Source: Microplitis mediator
Taxonomy: Eukaryota; Arthropoda; Insecta; Hymenoptera; Braconidae
Length of the DNA: 64,000 nt
Direction of reading: 5' to 3'
Assembly (NCBI RefSeq): GCF_029852145.1
Contig: NC_079969.1
Span: 18,223,798-18,287,797 of the forward strand
Shown here: positions 47,404-58,498 of the stretch, in pieces
Layout of the letters: each line of letters starts with the position of its first letter
Numbering within the stretch: position 1 is the first letter of the stretch
Translations under genes and position numbers: made by a program
The notes under the pieces: model-generated
The model's input: only the letters and a program-made list of their open reading frames with translations
Database searches by the model: none
Told to the model about the DNA's origin: nothing

Positions 47404-47864
47404 CTCTCTTTATTTATTATAATTATTGATACTGGCTAACCTGTCAATGAACAGTACGTATAAGTAATTGATTTTAAGATTTATAAAATTGGAATCTATC
47501 GGCCAAAGGTCCAGATAACAATTTTATATTTAATTAACTATCGCTTCGTTCCACATGAAGCGGACTTAGACGTATGTAATTACCTTAATTAAATAGTGTC
47601 CTGCCGTTGTCGTCGTCTGAACAAAAACTGATGATTCCACGTTCCGCAGTCCTTTTTATATTATCATTCCCTCTATTCTGGTTCACTCCCGGAAAACTTA
47701 GACTAGGGGAGTGGCGAATGTTCGGGTCTTAGCGATCATGCGACACCTGGTGACAAGTCGCAACCCTAACTCGCAACTGACGAGGTCATAGGCCGTTTAA
47801 CGGCGGGAATAAAATTCAAATTCAAATTTAATTTTTACCGAGGTGCATAATGTACCCTGTTACA

Positions 47865-48233
47865 AACAATTACATATCGCGATCAACTCTACCGAGGGTC
47901 CAACGATAGCCGATGCAACAAATGATAATACAATTGTCTTACCGGCGTTGACAATAATTTACTTCTGGAGTCTATCAACAATAAACAATATATAAACTAT
48001 ATACTTTTAATATAATATAACAAAGTTAATTATCACCAAATTGACTTTCTTTAATATTTTAATTACTTTTATTATGGCAACTGGGCCAGAATAATTTTAC
48101 TTAAAAAAAATCGCGGACAACAACACGTCCTACCTTTACCATAGCCCGGTCCTCTCTCATTATTTTTCCGCGTTTATTTTTCCGCCAAATTTGGAAAAAA
48201 ATGGAATTGGGTATAAAATTTAACATCAATTAA
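47865..48233. other. Unassigned intronic DNA before hammerhead C
   Basis: No gene recognised. The last 24 bases (aaatttaacatcaattaaac region) match the sequence upstream of hammerhead A. Confidence 0.4.
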
Positions 48234-48305
48234 ACGGTCTAAAGTAGAATATACTTGCATCAACTTTACTGATGAGCCCAGCAAGTATATTCGGGGCGAA
48301 ACCGT
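48234..48305 (+). ncRNA. Type III hammerhead ribozyme, copy C
   Basis: All stems, the CUGAUGA and GAA cores and the GUC site are identical to copy B, on the opposite strand and about 15 kb away. Predicted cut between 48239 and 48240. Both loops keep the 12-base complementarity. About 24 bases on either side still match copy A, then the sequence diverges, so this is an older or different subfamily copy. It lies in the large intron of the FLYWCH/MULE gene on the same strand and could cut that transcript. Confidence 0.9.
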
Positions 48306-48330
48306 TTTTGAAATAAAAAGTAATTGTCGT

Positions 48331-48350
48331 GCTAGCACAGAGAGGCTAGC
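48331..48350 (+). ncRNA. Covarying stem-loop downstream of hammerhead C
   Basis: GCTAGC pairs with GCTAGC around ACAGAGAG. Relative to ACTAAC/GTTAGT in copies A and B, two base pairs have changed on both sides (A-U to G-C), with loop length kept at 8. Confidence 0.6.
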
Positions 48351-48851
48351 CAAATATTACAATAAATAGGATTGGTATGCCATTGAAGATTAAATAAATA
48401 TTAAAACACCAATCAAAGAATATATGAATGCATTAGCATTCATATATATTAAATAACTAACAGCAAATAAACTAAATAATATTATTCATCAATATTTATA
48501 AACATAATCATGATTAACCCTTTGAACAATAAAATAATAATTATTTCAGTGCACCACGTGGTGGGAAGGATATGTTGATTTTTATCCCCACTGTATTGAC
48601 TTACTCTCCCTTCGGTCGATATTTTTATACAATATATACGCGCACGTGTGCTACTAACTGAAATGAAAATATTGATTAAATACATGAAATTCAAAATAAT
48701 TATCAAAACACAAACATATAAACAATACTTCCAATAATTCATTTCCAACAAATATTGAAAAATTCATGAATTTTCTTTAAATTCTATCTATTCTCGATAA
48801 CTATATAATCATTTTATTTTAGCAAAATATCAATTAATGTAAATATTTTAG

Positions 48852-49104
48852 TGCTGAACAATCTCAAGTACGAAGGGGTGCAATGAAAACTCGCGTGTCC
48901 CGTGCGAGAAAAAAAGCTTTGCCTAAAGTTCCGGAATATTTTCACGAACTAAAAGATACTATTCGAAAATACTCCAAAACGTCATGTATTTATCGTGGAC
49001 TGATTGAAGCAGAAGATGGATCATTAGCCATAATGCTTTCTACCAATAACTTAATAAAACTGATGGGAGATTGTCATGAAATCCAAATTGATGGAGTATA
49101 TGAG
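48852..49104 (+). pseudogene. MULE-type transposase exon (exon 2 of the FLYWCH gene)
   Basis: Preceded by a T/A-rich acceptor (TTTTAG|TGCTG, 48851/48852) and followed by a donor (GAG|GTACAA, 49104/49105). The codon split across the 12-kb gap from 36669 joins in frame. The protein (about 84 residues: RVSRARKKALPKVP, CIYRGLIEAEDGS, EIQIDGVYEV) corresponds to the region before and at the first catalytic Asp (QIDGVYE) of MULE transposases. The frame itself is open. No later exon with the remaining catalytic residues was found before the next element, so the rest lies outside or is lost. Confidence 0.65.
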
Positions 49105-49929
49105 GTACAATATTTAAATTTAATTATTATTTAAATTATTCAAATAGTTTTTAATGTATTACTAATGTTGCTTAAATATCAAATGTTCGCGCCACAACAC
49201 TTGATAACTCTAAGCGTCACTATACCAGAGGTGCTGCTATCGACGCGCCCTCTGATACTCGGAATTTCAACTCGATAGCCAGCTACGCGGCAACTGCCAT
49301 TATTCTACAACACTTGTTATAGAACACCACGTGCTACCAGCATTTTTTGTCATCTATATTTTTCAATTACATCCTTTATTTCATACAAAAACTCTGTGAT
49401 CATTTTTGTGTTGACTGCGTGTTAAACTAACCTGCCGGCTATATCTATATACATACTAGCCATCACGTGATTTTGCGGCCACAAGTAATTTATATCAAAT
49501 TTACAATTTACTTTCCAATGCAGTTTCCTCAATTACTAATTTTTTAATTATTTACTCGTACTCGATGCCAGCTGGTGTGACTGATGTCATCATTCAGTCA
49601 TCCAGTCATACTTAATCTCTAAAATAAATATCAAATTTTATTTGTGACTGCAAAGGATAATACACGTTCAGACTCGGCTCTCGACGCATCTAACATCATT
49701 ACTCGGTTCTTAATCATACTCTACATGTCGCATAAATAAATTACTTGTGACTTGTGAAGCTTGAATTTACGCCTACTTTACTTTCCTTTAGCTTTTTTGT
49801 CGCATTAGATGACTTTTTACCAATTATTTACATAATTTCGTTTGATGAACGTTTGAAACGCAGTTACATACATAAATATACTTTATTTTTATCTTCTCAC
49901 CCTAGTCGAAATGATATCGAGTTTTTAGC
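49105..49929. other. Unassigned DNA after exon 2
   Basis: Mixed-composition DNA including 49190-49320, less AT-rich than its surroundings. No convincing gene or repeat. Confidence 0.4.
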
Positions 49930-50785
49930 CAGTAACTAGACTTAAACCAGTAACTGGCCAGTGTAATATCGAATATCTGTCAAGTAACTGGCCAGTTTTA
50001 CTAGAGATCGAGCAAAACATGGCGGCTTCAGTGAAACTGTAAATTTTGAATATTGAGGTTATCAAGGGTTATAAAAATTGTTAAATAAAATAAAAATAAT
50101 GTTGAATAAACGATATGACGTAAACGTTTAATTTATATGTATTTATATTATGAAATAAATAACATCATTAGATTAATAGAATAACAACAATAAATCTGAC
50201 AATAAAGTAATTATTTTTAATTGAAGAAAATTAAAAAAATATTTATTTAGGTTTTCTACTGCCTTCCCAGTCTTTTGAATTACTTGAAATTACTCCGACA
50301 GCTTGTATTATTTCGGCAGGACTTCCAAGATTTTTAACCTCACAAAATTTATTCAAGCATTCAACGATTTTATGATCTTTTATGACAGTTTTTTCTCCAG
50401 TTTTTTTAGAACTAGTATATTTTGAAGCTACATTTTGAGTAAAAATTTTTTACAACTCGTCTAAATAACAATCTGCAATATTTGATTTTATCGCCCACAG
50501 TCGCAATTCATTTATTGTGTCAACTTTTTTTACCGCATCCATTTTGTAATATATTTTGTAAAATATTTCTCTGTTAACATACACAAATTTTAATTAATTC
50601 ACACTGTTTTTTAATATTTTTTAAAACAACAACGCGTACAGGTTAACAGAAAAAAATAAACAGACACACACACTAGTAAAGGTACAGTGTCGGTTTGACC
50701 AATGTTTATGACTTAGTTGTGGATGGCGCGATTTCGAGTTTTTACTCGATATCACTGGCCAGTTATTGGTTTATATCGAGTGAAA
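49930..50785. mobile_element. Small inverted-repeat-bounded unit with an ORF
   Basis: CCAGTAACTGGCCAGTG (about 49950) and its imperfect complement CACTGGCCAGTTATTGG (about 50754) bound about 0.85 kb, both next to atcga/tcgat. A third partial taactggccagt lies near 49981. The only reading frame inside is the broken ORF at 50243-50542. Could be a small DNA transposon or a captured gene. Confidence 0.45.
50243..50542 (-). pseudogene. Small broken ORF, 99 codons
   Basis: ATG at 50542, end at 50243, with one in-frame TAA at 50450-50452 (codon 31). The N-terminus (INELRLWAIKSNIADCYLDEL) resembles the short helical leader found in various insect transposon-associated proteins. The rest (KHKIVECLN-like, SPAEIIQAVGVISS) was not recognised. 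Reading resumes sensibly after the stop up to a natural terminator, so this is a single-lesion pseudogene or a misread. Function unknown. Confidence 0.45.
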
Positions 50786-51087
50786 ATTCGATTATTTCTA
50801 CTGGGGCAAAAAAGTTGTCTTGATTGACAAGTCCTGCAAAAAATTCATTTGGTAATTATTTGTAGTTCAATATTTATTTACTTCCTGTCGAGTGAAGTCA
50901 TTTAAGTACTTTTTTTTGCCCTCATTCCTTATTAAACTGTCAACATTCTTGTGTCTTATGGATAGGGCGAAAACCAGTTTTTGAAACTGGTATTGTGTAG
51001 ATGTAACGCTGAATGTGAATTTTAGGTAATAACTTCCCATTTTCTGGATGGGTACATTGTAATTTTGATAAAGCAACAGATTAAATT

Positions 51088-53165
51088 ATGACAGAGTGTT
51101 TAGCTTGCCAAGTCTGGTCGCACCTAAGTATTATAGTCGAATATTAGGGCGCCACTGGAAGATGGACTAGGCCTTCCAGAACCGGATGTTAATGTAATTT
51201 TATTAGATGCTCAGGGTCGTTCGTAAATTTTATAATTTTGTGAGAGAGGAGAGGAATGATGAACAGGCTGAAATAAATTTATTTAAGACTTTAGTTCCAA
51301 TTTAAATAATTATAAGCACCTTGCTTTATATTTATTTAACTCCTAATAACAATTGTAACTTTATGACAAACTAAATACTTATGACAAACTAAATACTTAT
51401 GACAACTAATTTTCTCGTCCCCTGGACGGTTTACTTATGACAAACTAAATTATACCTCGTCCCCTGGACGGAATCTTATGACAAACTAAAGTTGCGTCCC
51501 CTGGACGTTTTCACACACACACTCCCACGTTAAAATACCATCCCCTGGACGTTAAACCTTAATTAATCTTTATAAATTCGTCCCCTGGACGTTAACCAAA
51601 ATTTTCCTTAAAACAAACTAAAACATCCCCTGGATGTATAACTAATCTAATCTTAACATGTCCACCGGACCTAAATCACAGATACAGTTTTCCTTTCACT
51701 AGATTGACTCTACAACTAAGTGACTCTACTCATTAACTTCAACTTTCATTTTACAACTTCCAAATCTCCATTAATTAATTAATTTTTGGTTGAATATAAT
51801 TTATTAATTAATTAATTTTAACGCTTATACTTTTCCCACTTTTAATTTTTGTCATTTAACCATTCACTTTATCTTTTCAATTTATTCATTAATTAAATTC
51901 TTGTAATTTTCCACGTATAAAATTCTACTATTTTTAATTGCCACAATTACTATTTAACAATAACTTTTAATTCATAATTTTCTCACTTATAATTTCCAAA
52001 ATAAAATTTAATTTACTCACAAAACAATCCGTTCCTCACTTTGACTCAAAATTTAATTTACCCAAATTCTAGCGTCCTTTTCAACTTTTAATTATTTAAT
52101 TATTTATTTAATTTTTATTAAAATTAATTATCACTAAGTCACGACTAGAATTTATTTATAAATTGACTAGAAAATTCGGCCATAGAGTTGGCGTCACTCA
52201 GGACCAGAATTTTACCGACGGATTCGAGTAATTGAAATTATTTATAAATTAATTCAGCCACTGGAATAAATTCCGGCCTCAATTAATTTATTGACTCTAT
52301 TTTATAATTTAATTGCTTAATATTTCACGCGGAAAATTATTTTATTTCGGCCAAAGGACCTGAAATAATTAAATTTAAGTTACAGACACAATTCAATAAA
52401 CGAAACGGCGTGACACTTTCGAGAAAACACGAGACGCGTAATTGTAATGGCCAACGGCCTTACAATACGAATTAATTATAAATTAACCGACGGAAAGATA
52501 TCAAGTAAATTAATTATAATTAAATTTGGCCATTGGAATAAATTCCGGCCAATTTAAAATTATAATTTTTACCTCCAAAACTTTACTGCAGCAACTGATG
52601 ATGTTGTTTCTGCTGCTTCCTGAATGTCGGTGAAATTTCCTTTGGTGAACGGAATTTAGCCGGCCTCGTGTTCACTCTAACGTCTCTCTTACTCTCTTAT
52701 TTATGATGATTATGTGTACTGATTAACCTGTCAATGAACAGTGCGTATGAGTAATTGAATTTAAGATTTATAAAAATGGAAATTATCGGCCAAAGGACCA
52801 GATAATATATTTTATATTGAATTAATTATCGCTTCGTTCCACGTGAAGCAAACTTAAGCGTAAATAATTACCTTAATTTTGTTTAATGTTCTGCCGTTGT
52901 CGTTGTCTGCACAAAAACTGGAACTTAACTGATGATTCCGTATTCCGCAGTCCCTTTTATATTATCATTCCCTCTATTCTGGTTCACTCCCGAAACTTAG
53001 ACTAGGGGAGTGGCGAATGTTCGGGCCTTAGAGATCGTGCGACACCCGGTGACAAGTCGCAACCCTAACTCGCAACTTACGAGGTCATTAGCCCGTTAAC
53101 GGCGGGAATACAATTCAAATTCAAATTTATAATTTTAACCAAAGTAGATAATGTACCCTGTTACA
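51088..53165 (-). repeat. 3' LTR
   Basis: TGTAACAGGG...CTCTGTCAT on the minus strand, 2078 bp. Contains seven palindromic cassettes (about 51415-51665). Confidence 0.93.
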
Positions 53166-53179
53166 CTCCCCCCTGCCAG
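53166..53179 (-). promoter_or_regulatory. Polypurine tract
   Basis: CTGGCAGGGGGGAG directly abuts the 3' LTR, the plus-strand primer. Confidence 0.85.
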
Positions 53180-53338
53180 ACTGTCACCCGGGTACCGGAT
53201 GATCCCGAAGGCCTGTACATCCTAAGGATAGGTAACGGCCATGTACTCAAGACTCAATAAGACACCAATGTTGTGGAAAAATAGAAGTAATTTATTATGA
53301 AAACCCAAAGAAATGACTCGAACACACAATAGAAAAAT

Positions 53339-54340
53339 TTATTTCTTCCCCTTCTTCTTCTTGTCCGATCGAGGTGGGGGTGGACCCAGGTATAATGGTT
53401 CATCAAAAGAACTTAGCCCGATCTCCAGGACATCCTCCATTAGTAGTTCTTCTTCCGTAAAGAATTTAGGACTTGCACGCCCGGAATCGTCAGAACAATA
53501 CGGACCCCCGTCCACGTACTCCATTTCAGCCCAGTTTGGACCACGTTCACCCTTCTTCTTTTTCTTCTTCTTCTTTTTCAGCTCCACGCTGCCAGTGTTG
53601 GAACACGAAGCTTGACCAGCGGCCTCGGGTGGGCCAAGCTGGACAGCTGGTTCCTCTGCTGTTGGTATTGGCTGTTGAACTGCCTGCTGATGGTCGACGG
53701 GTAGGGCCCTGGCCTCCTCCTGCCAAGGTTCTGGATGTTGGACAGCTGACGCTGTCACTGTCTCTGGTGTGGCTGGTGTTACTGGAGGAGGCTCAACTTC
53801 CATTGGTATACACTTATCATTTGCTTGGGCTAGAAGAGCTTTACCCTCGTCGGTAATTAAGTGTCTAGCCAGCTTCTTCAATTTCTCGGGATCTACCGTC
53901 TCCGACTGGCTGATTAATTGGCGCAGATTATTCAATCTCTTCTCCCTTCGTCTCGCGCTCTTGGTCTTCTTGGCTGCCGGATTTTTAGTGCTAGGTGGTG
54001 ACGCAGCTGGTGACGGTGCTTGTGCCGATGATGACCCGACGGAATTAGAAGAAAGCTGGGTCGGCGGTGGTGGTTGCTGTACTTGTACCAATGGAGGTTG
54101 GACCAATGTTACTCGTGATCGTAATTGTGTTGGTGGTTGCTGGTTCGATGTCACACGTGAACAAGATAGAACTGGAGGTCGTCGCGTACCGGTGGGACCT
54201 GCCTGAATCCCCGCCAGGTGGCCTGGAGCTGGTGAACTGCTCGGGGTGACTACTGGACCGAGTCGGTTGAAGACTGACTGGTTAGTCACAACGTCACCGG
54301 GATTCAGCGGCCACTCTAATATACCAGTCTGCGTTGCCAC
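53339..54340 (-). CDS. Third ORF of the gypsy element, 333 aa, not envelope-like
   Basis: An intact frame placed where env sits in errantivirus-like elements, but the product is different. It is rich in Pro, Gln, Ser and Thr, with basic segments (AAKKTKSARRREKRLNN near 125, KKKKKKKKKGER near 265, KKKKGKK at the end) and acidic C-terminal patches (TEEELLMEDVLE). I see no signal peptide, transmembrane segment, furin-like site or Cys pattern. Nuclear localisation or nucleic-acid binding is a guess from the basic runs. It starts 190 bases after the pol stop, so it would need splicing or its own promoter. Homology unknown. Confidence 0.75.
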   Translation of the reverse strand: MATQTGILEWPLNPGDVVTNQSVFNRLGPVVTPSSSPAPGHLAGIQAGPTGTRRPPVLSCSRVTSNQQPPTQLRSRVTLVQPPLVQVQQPPPPTQLSSNSVGSSSAQAPSPAASPPSTKNPAAKKTKSARRREKRLNNLRQLISQSETVDPEKLKKLARHLITDEGKALLAQANDKCIPMEVEPPPVTPATPETVTASAVQHPEPWQEEARALPVDHQQAVQQPIPTAEEPAVQLGPPEAAGQASCSNTGSVELKKKKKKKKKGERGPNWAEMEYVDGGPYCSDDSGRASPKFFTEEELLMEDVLEIGLSSFDEPLYLGPPPPRSDKKKKGKK

Positions 54341-54530
54341 AGACCGATGTACTAAAGCGCGGCCTGCTGAACCGCGGTAACGGCCAGCCTAGTAACGTAA
54401 AAGGCGGCCAGCTTGGCTTCGGGCAGCATCTACCCTCTTCCAACCTCTTGGTTGATACTGGTTCATCTGAAATATAATTTCATTAATACCTTTCCACAAT
54501 AATTGATAATTATTTTACACAATTAGGTTT

Positions 54531-57500
54531 TTAAGTTTTAATTTTAGTGTTAAGTCTTTCGCTCCGGCGCGGAAATTTTAAATCTGGAGTATAATGATTA
54601 CCGAGCGTTTTACCGTTTTCATTTTTCAACTCAACTACCAACGGACTGACAATTTTTGATATGATAGCCGGACCGAGATATTTATGACCTAAGGTCGCGC
54701 TGTAACCTTGACCTTTATTACTTAATTTGCGATTTGGGTAGAAGACTCTGTCACCCAAATTAACTACCGGAATTTTTGTATTTTTATCATGATACGTTTC
54801 TTGTCGTTCGCTTTCCTTGCGCATGACACTCTCAATTTTATGACGTAATTCATCGAGGCGTTGTATACGATTTTTCCAGTCTTCATTATTGAGATCCAGA
54901 TCGTCGATTTCATTTTCAGTGACCTTGCCTGATAATCGTGGTTCTTGTCCATGAACGAGATAGTATGGCGACAACTTCAGAGCAGCATGATATGAACTGT
55001 TGTATGCAAGTTGAAAATCACCCAGATGTTCATCCCATTTCGTCTGATCTTTATCGATGTACGCTCGAATCATCGGCTTCAAAGTTCTGTTGATGCGCTC
55101 GACTGGATTGGCCTGCGGATGGGCGACCGCTAACGGAGTGAATTTAACTCCCGTACTTTCCAGAAATTCTTTAAGACTTTCGTTGACAAATTCTCGACCA
55201 TTGTCAGTTACTAAGAACAATGGATAACCTCTTAAAGAAAAAGTGCGTCTCAGTGAGTCGACCACCGCGGCCCCAGTATGACGACGAAGTGGATACAGCT
55301 CGATGAACCTCGTGTAAAGATCTTGTATCACTAACACATATTGATGACCTTTTCTAGACCTCGTAAAGGGACCTGTGGTGTCAGCAGCAACTACTGCCCA
55401 CGGCCGGATAGGTTGTCTAGTCTGCATAGGCGCCTTGGATGATGTTTGTTTGTATTTTACCTTTTTACAGGTCTCACAGGCTTCCACGTAGTTGTCAACG
55501 TCCTTGAACATTCCAGGCCAATAATATTGTGTTTTTATCCTTTCATACATCCGGTCTCGTCCTTGATGAGCCGCATCTGGATCTTCATGATTCTTTTTAA
55601 GTATTTCGAGGACTTCTGAATCCTTAAGCACTTGTTTCCATGCCGTGTCATCACCAACTATAGCTTTGAATGGATCTGGACGATAATATTCCAGTCGATC
55701 GTCCACAATTCTCCATTCTGAATGATTATTAGGATTTCGACGTACGTTATTATATTTTAACTCATACCAATTTGCGACTTGTAAATGAAGACAATCAACT
55801 TTCTTCAATTTATCTTTAATGTTTAACCAGTCCTCAGAATCTTGATCTTCGTACATTCGACTGAGAGCATCTGGACCCTCGTTTTCCGTGCCTTTACGAT
55901 GTTCCACAGTGATTTGTTGTGACAGTAATTCCATTGCCCAGCGTGCCAATCTTCCATTGGGATCACGTAAAGAATGCAACCATCTTAATGCTGCATGATC
56001 TGTAATTACTGTAAATGGTGTACCTTCTAGATAGCATCGTAGTTTCCTTACTGCCCAAACTACTGCCAAACATTCCTTCTCTGTCGTTGTATACCTTGTT
56101 TCTGCACCACGGAGTTGACGGCTTAGACAAATGATCAAATATTATTTTCCAGTTTCCAGATCTTTTTGTACCAAGAAAGCACCAAGTCCCGTATCGCACG
56201 CATCAGTGTACAAATAGTATGGGAGATCAAGTCGAGGAATAGCCAACGGCCGTGCTTCCACTAGTGCCTGTTTGAGTTGTTGAAACGACTGTTCTTCTTG
56301 TTCTTCCCATTTCCACTCAGTGTTAATACCAGTTAATTTATTGAGAGGACCTTGAGCTTTGGCAACGTCTTGTAGATGGCGATGGTACCAATTAACAAGT
56401 CCTAGGAAACTGCGAAGTTGTTTTCTATTAGTTGGTCTCGGATAATTAACAATTGGTGCAATCTTCTCTGGATCGGGATGAAGTCCATCTTGATTCACAA
56501 TAAATCCCAGAAATTTCACTTCTGGACGGCAGAATTTACACTTGTCAGGGTTGATTAGTAATCCAGCTTCTCGAAACACCTCGAAGACTAAACTTAGAAT
56601 TGCCTTGTGTTCCTCCAGCGTAGTACTGATGACTATCCAGTCATCTAAATATGCGAACACTTTCTCTGACCAATACAGAGGTAGAGACCGATCAATTAAT
56701 CTTTTGTGAAATTTAGCCTTGAGTTCATCCATCGCTTTTTGAAATGTACTTGGAGCCCCAACGAGTCCATAGGGCATTCGCAGCCACTCAAACTGCCCTC
56801 GTCCTTCTACAGAAAAAGCGGTAAGAAGAATCGACGCAGGAGACATACGAATTTGATGAAAGGCTTCTTTCAAGTCCATAGTACTAATCCAAATTGCTTC
56901 ATGTAACGCACTTAAAATCCGCAGCATATTAGGTAATGGATGTGCAGGTGGTATCGTAAATTTGTTGATCGGTCGATAGTCGACGCAGAACCTCCAAGTT
57001 TTATTCGGTTTTGAAACCATAACTGGTGAACATGACCACACGCTGTAACTTGGTCTGATGAAATTCTTCTTTAATAATTCATCTATTTGTTTGTTTAATT
57101 CTTCGTTTATCACTGGACTTCGACGATATGGTTTTATTCTCACAGGTGTAGCTTCCGGTTTCAGAATGATCTCGTGTTCAATCAAATTGGTCAAACCCTG
57201 ATTAGGAAGACCCTCAAATTTTTTCATTTCTTGGTTAATAAAATCTTTGAAGTCTTGTTCTTGTTCAGCAGTCATAATGGCACAGGCAGAATTATTTTCT
57301 TTACAGGAAATAAGCTCAAAAGGATGTTTCTCAGTGCTTCCGTTGAAATGCCAAGTTCTAAGTTTGCTATCAATCACAACACCAAAGTTCAGTGCAAAAT
57401 CCATCCCCAAGACGACTGAATATCCCAGATTCTCCAATATGCTTAGATATTGTTCCCCAGCCACTGAGCCAATCTGGATTATGAACGGGGCACCTCCAAG

Positions 57501-58498
57501 ACTCTTGCATTGTGTATGATTAGCTAGCAAAATACCTCTTTTCTGAGTTTCATCCGATCTTAACTCTCCCGAGGCGTATTCCTGGATATCCTCGTAGACT
57601 TTTGCGTTGATATATGATCTTTCACTGCCTGTGTCCAATATTCCATTAATTTTGACTCCAAAAATCCACAGTGATACAGGGATCCTGGCCGTGATGATAG
57701 GAGGTCTAGGACCTGATCCTGGTATGAAGATTTTTCTTTCTGCGAGACGATGTTTGATTGCAGACGCTAGTGGTTTCTTCTGAAGTAATTCCGGAACAAA
57801 TGCTTCTCTTGATAACGTCGTTGGTGTAAGTGTGGGGACCTGATACTCCAAGGATTGGCCAAAGGAACCTAATTCTTGAGAGATCGGCCGAGTCTGGACT
57901 GAATGGGGGACCTGAAGCTCTGAGGATTGGCCAAAAGGACCTACTTCCTCACAGGACGGCCTAGTATATCTCGGAGTGGGGACCTGAAGCTCTGAGAATT
58001 GGCCAAAAGGACCTACTTCTTCAGAGGACGGCCTGGTCGGGTCGTTTACTTTATCAACTGGTTCCAGTCCTGGATCAAATTCTTCTTCGTATGGAATTTC
58101 GAGTTCTTCCTCTTCCAGATTCGTAGATAGTGTTAACAAATTGTAATCTGAATCTTTCTCAATATCCTTTATGTCTTCAGAAAAAAACCATGAATCTTCT
58201 AGTATCCGTACTGAGTGAGTAACAAACTCCTGAATATTCGTAAACTGGTCTTCTTTACTCCAAGAAATTATTTTATTAATGTCTACGGTGTCGGTTGACA
58301 TTTCCAACGTTGATGTCAATTGTGATGATGTGGGTGATGGTGAGGGGCCTGAGATAGAGTGGGACGGCCAAGACGAATCCTGTCTCGACTCCAAACGGCC
58401 AGAATTATCCTTTTCCGAGTTGACATTAATTAACCCCTTGTTGACTTCTTGGATATCCTGCACCGACGGGGAATTCGGAACAGGTTTTACTGGTTTTT
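54531..58498 (-). pseudogene. pol: Pol polyprotein (protease, RT, RNase H, integrase), one stop
   Basis: Entered by -1 frameshift from gag. In order: a long N-terminal acidic/Pro-rich spacer with a repeated SxELQVPT-like unit; aspartic protease (LDTGSERSYI, about 57640); reverse transcriptase with YLDD (about 56655); RNase H (YTDACDTGLG, about 56200); integrase with the HHCC finger (HQGRDRMYE... CETCKK) and catalytic D (AADTTGPF), D (VTDNGRE) and E (NPVERI) near 55390, 55205 and 55100; C-terminal domain with GPAIISKI. A TAA at 56139-56141 lies inside RNase H after LETGK. Both sides are otherwise open (58463-56142 and 56138-54531). It probably kills this copy. Confidence 0.92.

Larger units (their letters stand above)
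43322..47864 (-). mobile_element. Solo LTR of the 2-kb family, split by a nested LTR
   Basis: 43322-44968 and 47404-47864 together make a 2.1 kb LTR matching those at 51088 and 61250 (ATGACAGAG...CCCTGTTACA on plus). A 2.4 kb LTR-like block (44969-47403) is inserted in it. A cassette array of CGTCCCCTGGACG lies at about 43630-43960 (eight to nine units). No clear target duplication. Confidence 0.85.

Noticed and set aside
53473..54249. Several plus-strand frames opposite the third ORF
   Set aside because: Antisense shadows of a Pro-rich gene; no independent support.
53339..54340. Envelope gene
   Set aside because: Position fits, but there is no signal peptide, transmembrane segment or Cys pattern.
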